From the NCBI GenBank assembly GCA_041686855.1, contig JAWLDA010000004.1, positions 248,001 to 312,000 on the forward strand: a stretch of 64,000 nt of DNA, in the 5' to 3' direction. Under the pieces are notes generated by a model. It had not been told where the DNA came from. It saw only the letters and a program-made list of their open reading frames with translations, and searched no databases. The translations under genes were made by a program, and so were the position numbers. This document shows positions 42,063 to 50,555 of this stretch, in pieces. How positions within the stretch are numbered: the stretch's first letter is position 1; every line of letters begins with the position of its first letter. Source of the stretch: JAWLDA01 sp041686855. GTDB lineage: Bacteria > Bacillota > Limnochordia > DTU080 > RSA5.

Positions 42063-42139
42063 GGGGAAGTAGATCAGCTGGTTAGATCGTCACGTTGACA
42101 TCGTGAAGGTCGGAGGTTCGAGTCCTCTCTTCCCCACCA
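42063..42139 (+). tRNA. tRNA-Val (anticodon GAC)
   Basis: Acceptor GGGGAAG pairs with CTTCCCC; anticodon stem TCACG/CGTGA with loop TTGACAT gives GAC. The D-stem is the unusual GATC/GATC in place of the common GCTC/GAGC. CCA is encoded. Together with the UAC isoacceptor at 39634 this gives two Val tRNAs in the window. Confidence 0.93.
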
Positions 42140-42146
42140 GGTGCAG

Positions 42147-42180
42147 GCCCGCTGGAGTGTATCCGGCGGGCTTTTATTTT
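42147..42180 (+). terminator. Terminator after the tRNA cluster
   Basis: GCCCGC and GCGGGC form the outer stem, with TGGA/TCCG extending it, followed by TTTTATTTT. It separates the tRNAs from the pilus locus. Confidence 0.9.
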
Positions 42181-42203
42181 GTGCGCAAGCGGGGGATTCG
42201 AAG

Positions 42204-42932
42204 ATGGACCTAATCCATATGGGGCTGCTCGTCATCATTGGACTCGTTTTTGGCAGCTTCCTGGGCGTGGTCGTTGATCGAGTGCCACGGGGAGTGTCGA
42301 TCATTCGACCCGCGTCGAGCTGCTCCCGCTGCGGACATCGACTCGGACCCCTTGATCTGGTGCCCGTCCTCAGCTATCTCGCCCAACGAGGGCGTTGCCG
42401 TTACTGCGAAACCCGGATTCCACCGCGTGACTTGGCGATCGAGGGTGTCACGGCTCTTGTATTTCTGGGTGTGTTTGCACTGGCGCCTGACTGGCAAGGC
42501 CTCGTCTCCGGATGCCTCTTTGGCGCATTTCTCATCGTCATGTTCCTCATCGACTTGGAGCACATGCGGCTTCCCAATTCTGTGAACGGGTTGGGCTTTA
42601 TCGCCGCACTACTCGTGGCTGCGTTGGGCTGGTCGGACGTGGGGGTTATTGAATCGATCGCAGGCGCGGCAGTTGGATCTGGGGTCGTCCTTCTGATCGT
42701 GTGGCTGAGCAAAGGCGGGATGGGAGTGGGGGACGCCAAGTTTCTCGGGGTGATCGGGGCCTTCCTGGGCCCCCTCGGATCAATCTACACGCTCTTTGTC
42801 GCGAGTTTCGTCGGTGCCGGCATTGGCCTGGCGTTGATTCGACTTGGGAAGCATGGGCGCAGGACGCCGATTCCGTTTGGGCCGTTCCTGGCTCTGGGCG
42901 CGGCGATGGTCTGGGCCGTTCTTGTGAGATGA
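42204..42932 (+). CDS. pilD: Type IV prepilin peptidase/N-methyltransferase
   Basis: PilD is the membrane aspartyl protease that cleaves and methylates prepilins. The 242-residue protein has the N-terminal FGSFLGVVVDRVPRG motif and the zinc-binding four-Cys cytoplasmic domain (CSRCGHR ... CRYCETR). It also has six or more further TM segments and the two catalytic Asp motifs FLIDLEHMRLP and GGMGVGDAKFLG (GxGD). The presence of the four-Cys domain indicates a bifunctional enzyme. ATG 42204 follows GGGGGA at 7 bases. It stands directly ahead of the pilin genes whose products it would process. Confidence 0.94.
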   Translation: MDLIHMGLLVIIGLVFGSFLGVVVDRVPRGVSIIRPASSCSRCGHRLGPLDLVPVLSYLAQRGRCRYCETRIPPRDLAIEGVTALVFLGVFALAPDWQGLVSGCLFGAFLIVMFLIDLEHMRLPNSVNGLGFIAALLVAALGWSDVGVIESIAGAAVGSGVVLLIVWLSKGGMGVGDAKFLGVIGAFLGPLGSIYTLFVASFVGAGIGLALIRLGKHGRRTPIPFGPFLALGAAMVWAVLVR

Positions 42933-42987
42933 TCGCGAAATATCTAGGAATTTCTCGGAAAATGTGACCCGGATCACTGTTATGGGA

Positions 42988-43016
42988 TTGACACCCAGAA
43001 TCGACTGCGGTAATCT
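42988..43016 (+). promoter_or_regulatory. Promoter of the c-di-GMP riboswitch-pilin unit
   Basis: TTGACA and TAATCT are separated by 17 bases. Transcription would start near 43023, about 30 bases before the riboswitch aptamer. Confidence 0.8.
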
Positions 43017-43055
43017 TTGGATGCAACACCAAAATGGTGAATATCTAACGAGTGG

Positions 43056-43141
43056 ATAAAGGCAAACTCGGTGAAAGCCGGGGACGCAAAGTCACGGGTC
43101 TAAGGCCTCTTGTACAGGGGCTATGACAGCCGGACCGCCGA
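43056..43141 (+). promoter_or_regulatory. Cyclic di-GMP-I (GEMM-I) riboswitch aptamer
   Basis: The conserved GEMM-I core is plain: AAAGGCAAAC, then a GTGAAAGCC-type tetraloop hairpin, GGGACGCAAAGTCACGGGTC, TAAGG, a variable hairpin and CTATGACAGCCGGACCGCC. This RNA senses cyclic di-GMP, which typically marks the switch from motile to sessile life. It lies between the promoter at 42988 and the terminator at 43162, ahead of the major pilin gene. Control of pilin by this class is known in Clostridioides difficile. Whether ligand turns this copy on or off cannot be read with certainty. Confidence 0.95.
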
Positions 43142-43161
43142 TGCTCACACGGTCGACTTTC

Positions 43162-43192
43162 AAAACCTGTGCGAGTATGGCACAGGTTTTTT
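43162..43192 (+). terminator. Riboswitch expression-platform terminator
   Basis: AAAACCTGTG and CACAGGTTTT form a 10-bp stem with a 9-base loop, followed by TT and a T-rich stretch. It sits 20 bases after the aptamer and 65 bases before the pilin start, the position of a ligand-controlled terminator. Confidence 0.88.
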
Positions 43193-43256
43193 GCGTTCTC
43201 GCAAAGACCGACGTTGCTGATGTCCACCCGTCACCTAACTGGGGGGCTTGTTTACA

Positions 43257-43811
43257 GTGGAACGGTTTATGAAGGTGCTTCGCGGTAAAGGGCGAGACGA
43301 GAGCGGGTTTACGCTGGTCGAGCTGTTGATGGTGATGGTGATTATTGGGGTTCTGGCTGGGATAGGGTTTACGGGTATGAACATGTTGCAAACGAGGGCG
43401 TTGGTGACTAAGGCCGACACGAATTGGAGAGTACTGGACTCTGCCGTGAAAATGTTCCTTGCTGAAGGGGGAGAGTTTGGTGAGAACAATGCCGGAATTG
43501 TCGTGGCCAACGCGGAAGGGGCTGCAATTGCGGACGCCGGTAAACTAGATGCTACCTATCTCGATGTCGATGACGAGGTTTGGTCCAGTGCAGTGTCAAC
43601 CTGGGTATCGGGTGACGCTGATTGTGATCTCCCAGAGGAAGTAGACCCAAATATCGCTGATGGGCTGTACTACTGCGTGATAGAAGACTGGGATACGACT
43701 ACTGCAGGGAATCAAGTCGGAGTTTATGTTTGGTATAGTGATGGAGATCGAGTTGGAACCGCTTCCAATAATCCAAGCACAATTGTGAAGGACGTTGTGC
43801 CGGAGGCCTAA
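43257..43811 (+). CDS. pilA: Type IV major pilin (class III signal peptide)
   Basis: A 184-residue prepilin. A short basic leader ends in DESG, followed by the mature FTLVELLMVMVIIGVLAGIGF helix segment, with Glu at mature position 5. The globular domain is acidic and has a Cys pair (GDADC and YYCVIED) that could form the D-loop disulfide. GTG 43257 was chosen because GGGGGG lies 10 bases upstream; ATG 43269 gives a shorter leader and TTG 43248 is too near the site. The second half is noticeably richer in A and T than the neighbouring genes. Expression is gated by the upstream c-di-GMP riboswitch. Confidence 0.92.
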   Translation: MERFMKVLRGKGRDESGFTLVELLMVMVIIGVLAGIGFTGMNMLQTRALVTKADTNWRVLDSAVKMFLAEGGEFGENNAGIVVANAEGAAIADAGKLDATYLDVDDEVWSSAVSTWVSGDADCDLPEEVDPNIADGLYYCVIEDWDTTTAGNQVGVYVWYSDGDRVGTASNNPSTIVKDVVPEA

Positions 43812-44009
43812 CAGCCCTTGGGTCAGGCGTATGGACTATTCGGTCTTGATGGATACGGAGTAAGGTGGCGAACAAGCACGGGTGGGACGTTGTTTTTTAT
43901 ATGATGACGTGTCCCACTATATGTTGATAGATATTCGGCTTCTATTCATGCATTGTACTCGATGACAATATGGGCTCGGGGTCTTAATGGGGTGAAGGTG
44001 GGTCAACTT

Positions 44010-45779
44010 ATGGCAACAAGGACGCGCAAACGCTTAGGTGACATGCTGGTCCAACGTGGACTCGTGGAGCGCGCCCAAGTCGAAGAGGCTGTTGCCAAGC
44101 AGAAAGAGTCGGGGCGGCGCATCGGAGAGATCCTCATTGATGAGGGGCTCATCACGGAGGAGCAACTCATCGAGGTGCTCGCCTCGTTTTACGGGCTCGG
44201 TCGAGTCCGACTCGACGATATCCAGCTCTCTCCGGAGATTCTGGCCCTTGTCCCTGAAGAGATCATGAAGCGTCACCACGTCTTCCCGTTTGAACTCGAC
44301 GGTCGCACCCTCAAGGTTGCGACCGTCGATCCGTTCGACTTTGTGGCTCAAGACGACGTGCGTGCCGCGACGCGTTGCGATGTTGCGCCCTACCTCGCCA
44401 CGACGGAAGAGATCCAGCGGGCGATGGATCGCCACAGCAACTTTCACCAATCGGCCCAGCAGATCATCGAGGCGTTGGACGACGACTTCGACGATGATGA
44501 CGAAGAGCTGCCCGACGAAGCCGACGACTCGCCGCGGATCAAAGTCGTTAACATGATCATCGCCCAGGCGATTCGGGACCGTGCCTCCGACATTCACATC
44601 GAGCCTCAGGAAGAACGCATTCGGGTGCGTTACCGTGTCGACGGCCGTTTGCGTGATGTGATGGAGTTTCCCAAGAAACTTAAAAACGACATCGTCTCCC
44701 GCATTAAGGTGATGTCCGAGTTGGACATTACGGAACGGCGGCGGCCGCAAGACGGAAAGATTCGGTTGAATTACGAGGGCTCCCCGGTCGATTTGCGTGT
44801 CTCAACGCTCCCTACTATTTATGGTGAGAAAGTGGTCATACGAATCCTGAGTCGATCGGAAGAGGTCGTCGACCTCTTAGGACTCGGGTTTCAGCCGGAG
44901 AGTCTCCGAGCGATTCAGCGCATGTTGGCTCAGCCGCAAGGGGTCGCGCTGGTGACCGGGCCCACGGGTAGTGGTAAGACGACGACGCTTTACTCCTTCT
45001 TGCACCGTCTCAACGATCCGGAAGTGAACATCATCACGATCGAGGATCCGGTAGAGGTGCGAATGGCCGGACTCACGCAGGTGAATGTGAGCACTCGGGC
45101 CGGGGTGAGTTTCGCCGCGGCCCTTCGGTCTGTGCTGCGTCAGGACCCGGATATCGTCATGGTCGGAGAGATGCGGGACCAAGAGACGACGGAGATCGCT
45201 GTCAGAGCTGCGCTCACGGGACACTTAGTCCTGAGTACCCTGCACACCAACAGTGCGGCCGCGACCCTCGGCCGCCTCATGGACATGGGCATCGAGCCGT
45301 TTTTGCTGGCGGATACGGTGAGCGGAATCCTCTCTCAGCGACTCGTGCGCCGCAATTGCCCAAAGTGTAGTCAGCCTGTCGAGCAGTTGACGCCTTTTGA
45401 GCAGCGCTTTTTGGAAGGACGAGCGAAACCCGGCATGTTGAGGCGGGGGGAAGGCTGTCCCGCTTGTAGTGGCTCGGGGTACCAGGGCCGCATTGCGATC
45501 GAAGAGGTGCTCCTCATGAATCGCAACCTCCGAGGCTTGGTGCGTCAAAGCGCCTCAGAGGAGGCGTTGCGTGACGCTGCGCTCGCCGGCGGGATGGTGA
45601 CACTCAAGGAGACGGCGATCCGGCGAGTGATGGCGGGGCAGACAACCGTAGACGAAGTGGCGCGGGCTGTCTACTCGGTTGATGACGAAGTACATGACGA
45701 CGACGTAGAGCTCGGAACCCTCCCCGATGAATCCGAGGAGGAGACGGAGCCGGTCGTCTCGGTGACGTTGGGAGGATAG
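44010..45779 (+). CDS. pilB: Type IV pilus extension ATPase PilB
   Basis: PilB is the hexameric ATPase that powers pilin polymerisation. The 589-residue protein has an N-terminal MshEN/GSPII_E_N domain (LGDMLVQRGLVERAQVEEAV; IGEILIDEGLITEEQL), an acidic linker near 158-173, and the ATPase core with Walker A GPTGSGKTTT at 317-326, the Asp box TIEDPVE, Walker B DIVMVGEMRD and His box LSTLHTNSAA. A four-Cys zinc motif (CPKC ... CPAC) follows. MshEN domains bind c-di-GMP in several relatives, so both pilin supply and motor could respond to the same signal. ATG 44010 follows AAGGTGGG. An unrelated 200-base gap with a GTGGGAC/GTCCCAC repeat separates it from pilA. Confidence 0.95.
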   Translation: MATRTRKRLGDMLVQRGLVERAQVEEAVAKQKESGRRIGEILIDEGLITEEQLIEVLASFYGLGRVRLDDIQLSPEILALVPEEIMKRHHVFPFELDGRTLKVATVDPFDFVAQDDVRAATRCDVAPYLATTEEIQRAMDRHSNFHQSAQQIIEALDDDFDDDDEELPDEADDSPRIKVVNMIIAQAIRDRASDIHIEPQEERIRVRYRVDGRLRDVMEFPKKLKNDIVSRIKVMSELDITERRRPQDGKIRLNYEGSPVDLRVSTLPTIYGEKVVIRILSRSEEVVDLLGLGFQPESLRAIQRMLAQPQGVALVTGPTGSGKTTTLYSFLHRLNDPEVNIITIEDPVEVRMAGLTQVNVSTRAGVSFAAALRSVLRQDPDIVMVGEMRDQETTEIAVRAALTGHLVLSTLHTNSAAATLGRLMDMGIEPFLLADTVSGILSQRLVRRNCPKCSQPVEQLTPFEQRFLEGRAKPGMLRRGEGCPACSGSGYQGRIAIEEVLLMNRNLRGLVRQSASEEALRDAALAGGMVTLKETAIRRVMAGQTTVDEVARAVYSVDDEVHDDDVELGTLPDESEEETEPVVSVTLGG

Positions 45780-45785
45780 AGATCG

Positions 45786-46814
45786 TTGGATACGTTGCAG
45801 CTCTTGGCTTATGCGGTGGAGGCCGGTGCATCCGACCTTCACATTACGAACGGCATTCCGCCGACCTTGCGCCTACACGGCGAATTGCGAAAAGTCCCGG
45901 GGTACGAGACGATGACGCCGCAGCGCATCGATGCGGTGGTTGAGGCTGTGACGAGCGCGTCCCAGCGCACGCAGTTTGCCGAGACGGGTGAGCTCGACTT
46001 CTCCTACGGCGTGGAAGGGATCGGGCGGTTTCGCTGCAACCTCTTTCGTCAACGCGGTTGCGCGGCTTTAGTCCTTCGCCTTATCAATGAAGAGGTACCG
46101 TCGTTCGAGGCCCTTGGTCTCACGCCGGTGGTGAAGGGAATCTGCCAAAACAATGACGGTCTCGTACTGGTAACGGGGCCCACCGGGAGCGGGAAGTCGA
46201 CGACGCTGGCGGCGATGATTGACTGGATCAATCGAAACCGGTCGGACGTGATCATCACGCTCGAGGATCCGGTGGAGTACCTGCACACGCATCAACAGGG
46301 GATTGTCAATCAACGAGAGGTCGGCAATGACACCAAGAGTTATGCCATCGGTCTAAGAGCGGCTCTCCGTGAGGATCCCGACGTGATTCTGGTCGGCGAG
46401 ATGCGCGATATGGAGACGATTGAGGTGGCGCTCAAGGCGGCGGAGACCGGTCACCTCGTCTTCTCGACGCTACATACTCGCGGAGCGGCAAGCACCATTG
46501 ATCGCATCATTGACGCGTTCCCACCGCACCAGCAGCCGCAGATTCGCACGCAGCTGGGAGGGGCCTTGCAGGCCGTCATCTCCCAGCAGCTTCTGCCCAA
46601 CCGCGACGGCACCGGTCGCGTCGCCGCTCGTGAGATCATGTTGGCGACGCCAGCGGTACGGAACTTAATCCGTGAAGGCAAGACGCACCAGATCAACTCC
46701 GTCATTGAGACGGGTGGCCGTTTTGGCATGCAAACCATGAATGCAGCGCTGGACGAGTTGTACCGCCAGGGGAAGATCGAGCGAGAGGTGGCCAACCTTC
46801 GTAAGCGCGCATGA
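45786..46814 (+). CDS. pilT: Type IV pilus retraction ATPase PilT
   Basis: PilT depolymerises pili and drives twitching motility. The 342-residue protein matches the normal length. It shows GASDLHITNGIPPTLRLHG, Walker A GPTGSGKSTT at 131-140, ITLEDPVEYLH, Walker B DVILVGEMRD and the PilT-specific AIRNLIREGK-like segment (AVRNLIREGKTHQ) near the C-terminus. TTG 45786 follows GGAGG at 10 bases and lies 6 bases after the pilB stop. Its presence implies retractable pili. Confidence 0.96.
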   Translation: MDTLQLLAYAVEAGASDLHITNGIPPTLRLHGELRKVPGYETMTPQRIDAVVEAVTSASQRTQFAETGELDFSYGVEGIGRFRCNLFRQRGCAALVLRLINEEVPSFEALGLTPVVKGICQNNDGLVLVTGPTGSGKSTTLAAMIDWINRNRSDVIITLEDPVEYLHTHQQGIVNQREVGNDTKSYAIGLRAALREDPDVILVGEMRDMETIEVALKAAETGHLVFSTLHTRGAASTIDRIIDAFPPHQQPQIRTQLGGALQAVISQQLLPNRDGTGRVAAREIMLATPAVRNLIREGKTHQINSVIETGGRFGMQTMNAALDELYRQGKIEREVANLRKRA

Positions 46815-46877
46815 GACGGATGGATCTCCAAGTGAGCCACAAGGAATCTGTGATTTGTGAAGTTGAGGTGAGTGACG

Positions 46878-48083
46878 GTGGCTCAAGTGTATCGGTACCG
46901 GGCTTGGGATCGCAGCGGCAAAGAAGTCACCGGCACCATCCAGGCGGAGCGGGCTGAGAGTGTGGCCGAGCGGCTCCGTGTCGAAGGATTCTTCCTCGCA
47001 TCGCTTCAGCCGGTTAAGGAGCGGTCGTCACGTCTCGGTCGACCTCGGTCGTTGGCTCCCAAAGAGGTCGCGATCTTTTGTCGGCAGTTTGCCATCATGG
47101 TGGAGACAGGCATGCCTGTCGTCGACTCATTAAAAGCCCTGGCCGATCAACAGCCCGTGAAGGCGACGAAAGAGACCGTTCTCTCGGTGGTTAAACACGT
47201 TGTCTCCGGAGAAGGGTTGGCCGAGAGCTTTCGGCGCCACGAGAAGGTTTTCCCGCAGATGTTCATCAACATGATTGAGCTCGGAGAGGAGTCGGGAAAC
47301 CTCTCTGAAGTGCTCAATCGGCTGGCTGTCTTTTACGAAAAAGAAGCGAAGTTGCGCGGCGACATCAAGCAGGCGCTCACCTATCCCACCGTGGTCACCC
47401 TCTTTGCGTTCATCGCCATCGGCGTCGTACTCTTTGCGGTGTTGCCCACGTTCGCAAACCTCTTTCAGGAGTATGACGCTGATCTACCCTTGCTGACGCG
47501 TGTCATTCTGGGTGTTCAGGGCTGGATGATGTCGAACGTACTCTACGTCTTCTTGGGTGTGGCCTCCCTAATTTTACTGATTCGCATGTACGCTCGCAGT
47601 AAGCGGGGACGTCGACAGGTGGACGGACTTTTCCTGCGCCTTCCGATCGCGGGTGAACTCGTTCAGAAAGTGATCTTCTCGCGGTTCTCCCGTACACTAA
47701 GCCTCCTGATTACGAGCGGCATCGGCATGGTCCACGCACTGGAGATTCTGGAGAAGATCGTGGGGAATCAAGTGGTTGCCACCGACGTCGCAACCGCCCG
47801 CGTCGGGGTCGAACACGGTCGCGGCGTAAGTGAACCCTTGCGCGAGGGGAAGGTCTTCCCTCGCATGTTGGTTGACGTCATCGCCGTCGGCGAAGAGACC
47901 GGAGGCATGGACAAGGTGCTGATGCAGATGGCTGACTTCTACGACAACGAAGTGGAACGGGCGGTGAAGAGTCTCACCTCCGTGATCGAGCCAATCATTA
48001 TCGCGGTGCTCGCAGGGGTGATCGGTACGATTGTCGCGGCCGTGTTTATGCCGATGTTCGATTTGGTGAATGTGGTGCAGTAG
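46878..48083 (+). CDS. pilC: Type IV pilus inner-membrane platform PilC
   Basis: PilC is the polytopic platform protein (GspF family) that couples the ATPases to pilin assembly. The 401-residue protein starts YRYRAWDRSGKEVTGTIQAE and has two GspF domains, FCRQFAIMVETGMPVVDSL and FSRTLSLLITSGIGMVHAL, each with the conserved Gly-rich VSxGxxLxE-type segment. TM segments follow each (FAFIAIGVVLFAVLP; VIEPIIIAVLAGVIGTIVAAV). GTG 46878 was chosen for spacing from GAGGTGA; GTG 46872 is an alternative. Confidence 0.95.
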   Translation: MAQVYRYRAWDRSGKEVTGTIQAERAESVAERLRVEGFFLASLQPVKERSSRLGRPRSLAPKEVAIFCRQFAIMVETGMPVVDSLKALADQQPVKATKETVLSVVKHVVSGEGLAESFRRHEKVFPQMFINMIELGEESGNLSEVLNRLAVFYEKEAKLRGDIKQALTYPTVVTLFAFIAIGVVLFAVLPTFANLFQEYDADLPLLTRVILGVQGWMMSNVLYVFLGVASLILLIRMYARSKRGRRQVDGLFLRLPIAGELVQKVIFSRFSRTLSLLITSGIGMVHALEILEKIVGNQVVATDVATARVGVEHGRGVSEPLREGKVFPRMLVDVIAVGEETGGMDKVLMQMADFYDNEVERAVKSLTSVIEPIIIAVLAGVIGTIVAAVFMPMFDLVNVVQ

Positions 48084-48103
48084 ACAAACGGGGGTGATGG
48101 ACC

Positions 48104-49078
48104 GTGGCGAATGTCGCCGTAGGATTAGAGATTAGTCAACGAATGATCCGACTCGTTCATTTGAAGCAAGGACGACGGGGACCGTCGCTTGTGGCGAAAG
48201 CAAAGGCCACGGTGCCCGAGGGCGTCATCAGTGAGGTGGAGATTGCAGACACGGCGGCCTTTAAGGGGATCATTGCAGACCTCTTTGACGAGGCTGGAGT
48301 CGGTCGGGGGAATATTTGCGTCTCTATGGCGAGCGAACGTGTAGACATACGAACCTTACAACTGCCCCGCATGCCGGAGAAGGACTTAAATCAAACCATA
48401 CAGTGGGAACTCGAGCGACTCGTTCGCTTCGACGATGCCATTTTCTTTGATTACCAGGCCTTACAGGAGCCGGAGGTCGAGGGCGGGGTCCGGGAGCTGC
48501 TTGTTGTGGCGGCGCCTCGCGGCCTAGTCTACGGTTATTTGCTGCCGTTTCAAAGTTTAGGTTTTCACCCTGAGATCCTCGACATTGGGGGATTCTCGTT
48601 GCCGCTCTCCTGCCCGAGAGAGGGAGCGGTCGGTTACCTCGTGCTGAGTCCGCAACTCCTCCACTTAATTTTCTTTCAGGACGGCGTTTACAAGCTGAGC
48701 CGGTTGATCCCCGCCGATATGGAGCCTATCTTTGGCCTCCCCCCGTCAGACGATACGAATCTGTCGGACCTTGATGCTGCGCTGATTGCAGAGGAAGGCG
48801 GCATGGGACCTGTCGGAAACGCGGTGCAAAACCTTTCTCGAGCATTGATTCAGACGCTCGAAGGTGCGAGCACCCTCGACGAAATCGATACGCTTATCGT
48901 TGCCGGGGAAGGGGCGCTTGTCAACGGGATCACGCAATTCATTGAGGAAGAGTCCGGGATACGCACAATCCTGGCGGATCCGTTGATTGGCCCCGGTGAC
49001 GAGGGTGTGTTGGGGGAGGAGGCCCCCGCCTTCGCGATTGCTGTCGGGATGGCCCAAAGGGGGCTTGAGGAGCTGTGA
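48104..49078 (+). CDS. pilM: Type IV pilus assembly protein PilM
   Basis: PilM is an actin-like cytoplasmic protein that binds the N-terminus of PilN and links the envelope complex to the motor. The 324-residue protein has the start VAVGLEISQRMIRLVHLK, MASERVDIRTLQLPRMPEKDL, QWELERLVRFDDAIFFDYQ, and a C-terminal nucleotide-binding segment LIVAGEGALVNGITQFIEE. GTG 48104 begins it. The stop overlaps the pilN start by 4 bases. Confidence 0.93.
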   Translation: MANVAVGLEISQRMIRLVHLKQGRRGPSLVAKAKATVPEGVISEVEIADTAAFKGIIADLFDEAGVGRGNICVSMASERVDIRTLQLPRMPEKDLNQTIQWELERLVRFDDAIFFDYQALQEPEVEGGVRELLVVAAPRGLVYGYLLPFQSLGFHPEILDIGGFSLPLSCPREGAVGYLVLSPQLLHLIFFQDGVYKLSRLIPADMEPIFGLPPSDDTNLSDLDAALIAEEGGMGPVGNAVQNLSRALIQTLEGASTLDEIDTLIVAGEGALVNGITQFIEEESGIRTILADPLIGPGDEGVLGEEAPAFAIAVGMAQRGLEEL

Positions 49079-49632
49079 TTCGGTTCAACCTGGTGCCGAA
49101 AGAGGAGCGCGGTAAGAGCCAGCGCAGCGTAGACTGGCGGCGCATGGGGCTCATTGTCGCAGCGAGTGTTACGTTGATCGTCGTTGCCTTTGGTGTCTTC
49201 AACTCGATCCTCATCGGCATGTACAGCGCACGAATCGAGGCGATGGCCCCGGACATGAGGGAGTTGCGCCGTCAGGAGGGCCAGTTGCGGACGTTGCGAT
49301 CAGAGAATCGTGAGGTTCAGCAGGAGGTCAACGTTGCACGAGACTTTTTGGGCGATGAGGCGAACCGCAACATGATCGGGATCCTGCGAGGGATCGCGGA
49401 AGTGACTCCACCGGGCGTCTGGATGACCCAAATCTTCTTTTCGCCGGATCAAAGCGTCTCTGCGAACGGATACACGTCGAATCCAGACGATCTCTCAGCA
49501 TTCTTGGAGGCGTTGAAAGGGTTGCCCCAGGTGACGATGGTAGAGTTGCCCTCCATTCACGCCGTCGGTGAGGGTGCCGCTCGAAGCCAAGCGTTTAGTC
49601 TCCGCATCGAACTGGGAGGGGACCCGTCATGA
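49075..49632 (+). CDS. pilN: Type IV pilus assembly protein PilN
   Basis: PilN is a bitopic inner-membrane protein. The cytoplasmic start IRFNLVPKEER is the PilM-binding motif (INLLP type). One TM segment (GLIVAASVTLIVVAFGVF) is followed by a coiled coil and a ferredoxin-like periplasmic domain with TPPGVWMTQIFFS and NPDDLSAFLEALKGLP. The 185-residue length is normal. Start GTG 49075 overlaps the pilM stop; its stop overlaps the next ATG. Confidence 0.93.
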   Translation: MIRFNLVPKEERGKSQRSVDWRRMGLIVAASVTLIVVAFGVFNSILIGMYSARIEAMAPDMRELRRQEGQLRTLRSENREVQQEVNVARDFLGDEANRNMIGILRGIAEVTPPGVWMTQIFFSPDQSVSANGYTSNPDDLSAFLEALKGLPQVTMVELPSIHAVGEGAARSQAFSLRIELGGDPS

Positions 49633-50555
49633 GACTGGCACTACCGCCTTCACTCTCTCTTGGGCGCGTATTGAGCGCTGACAGCAAGGCGGGGCGGATC
49701 CTTAATCCGACGTCTTGGACCAAGAAAACGCAATTTATCGCACTCGTCGTCGGGATCACACTCGCGGTGGCGGTGGGCGGGTTTGTCAACTACCAGCTCT
49801 ATGCGAATCGAGAGGCGCTTCAACGTCAAATTGAAGACGATGAACGTGCGTTGTCGACCCTGCCGACGGTGCGGCGCCAGATTCAAGATGCGAGGAATGA
49901 GCGCCTAGGACTCGTCACGCAAAGGGACAGGCTCGTTGCCCAAGTGCCTGATCTGACGAACATCCCTTTTATCGTGGAGCAATTGGAGCAGTTGGGAGGA
50001 CTCTCCGGCGGAAGCGTCGCCAGTTTGGAGTACTCGCCTACTCGCTGGAGCGAGAACCGCAGTGAGATCATCGTTCACTTGCGCTTTCACGGAACCTTTC
50101 ACAGCATTCTCACGTTCTTGGTGGGACTCAACGATTCGTTCCCGACGGCAAGGATCAATCAGATGGCTCTCGACATCCCAGTCGCCAGTGATCCGTCTAC
50201 CTTGGAGCTGGATACGACACTAAGGATCTCCGTCTTGGAGGCTCGTCCGGAAGAGTATCCGGATTGGGATCGAACCCAACTCTACGCACGCAATGTGGTA
50301 CCGCTTCCGTCGCCATTGCAACCGGCTTTGGGCACTGTTGGGGATCTCGGAGCGGATCTATCGCACTGGCGTTTGAAAGGGATTGTGGACCAGCGTCGCT
50401 CTCGGATGGCGCTGTTGGACGTGAACCAACAATCTCACATTTTACGTGTGGGGGATGTCCTGGACGACGTCCTCATTGTCGCGATTGGGGACGCCTATGT
50501 CAGAGTCCAACGGAATGGGCAGGAGAGCATACTGCGGCTAGGAGGAGAGCGATGA
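49629..50555 (+). CDS. pilO: PilO with C-terminal PilP-like extension
   Basis: The first 200 residues are PilO-like: a short cytoplasmic part, one TM segment (FIALVVGITLAVAVGGFVNY), a coiled coil (LQRQIEDDERALSTL) and a ferredoxin-like periplasmic domain with VHLRFHGTFHSILTFLVGL. Residues about 245-308 add HWRLKGIVDQRRSRMALLDV and HILRVGDVLDDVLIVAIGD. This resembles the PilP/GspC homology region, which in diderms connects the PilNO complex to the secretin. No separate pilP gene lies in the cluster, so the fusion may replace it. Stop overlaps the next start (ATGA). Confidence 0.85.
   Translation: MRLALPPSLSLGRVLSADSKAGRILNPTSWTKKTQFIALVVGITLAVAVGGFVNYQLYANREALQRQIEDDERALSTLPTVRRQIQDARNERLGLVTQRDRLVAQVPDLTNIPFIVEQLEQLGGLSGGSVASLEYSPTRWSENRSEIIVHLRFHGTFHSILTFLVGLNDSFPTARINQMALDIPVASDPSTLELDTTLRISVLEARPEEYPDWDRTQLYARNVVPLPSPLQPALGTVGDLGADLSHWRLKGIVDQRRSRMALLDVNQQSHILRVGDVLDDVLIVAIGDAYVRVQRNGQESILRLGGER

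Noticed and set aside
42074..42304. Minus-strand frame with REDSNLRPSRC over tRNA-Val(GAC)
   Set aside because: tRNA-antisense artefact overlapping the start of pilD.
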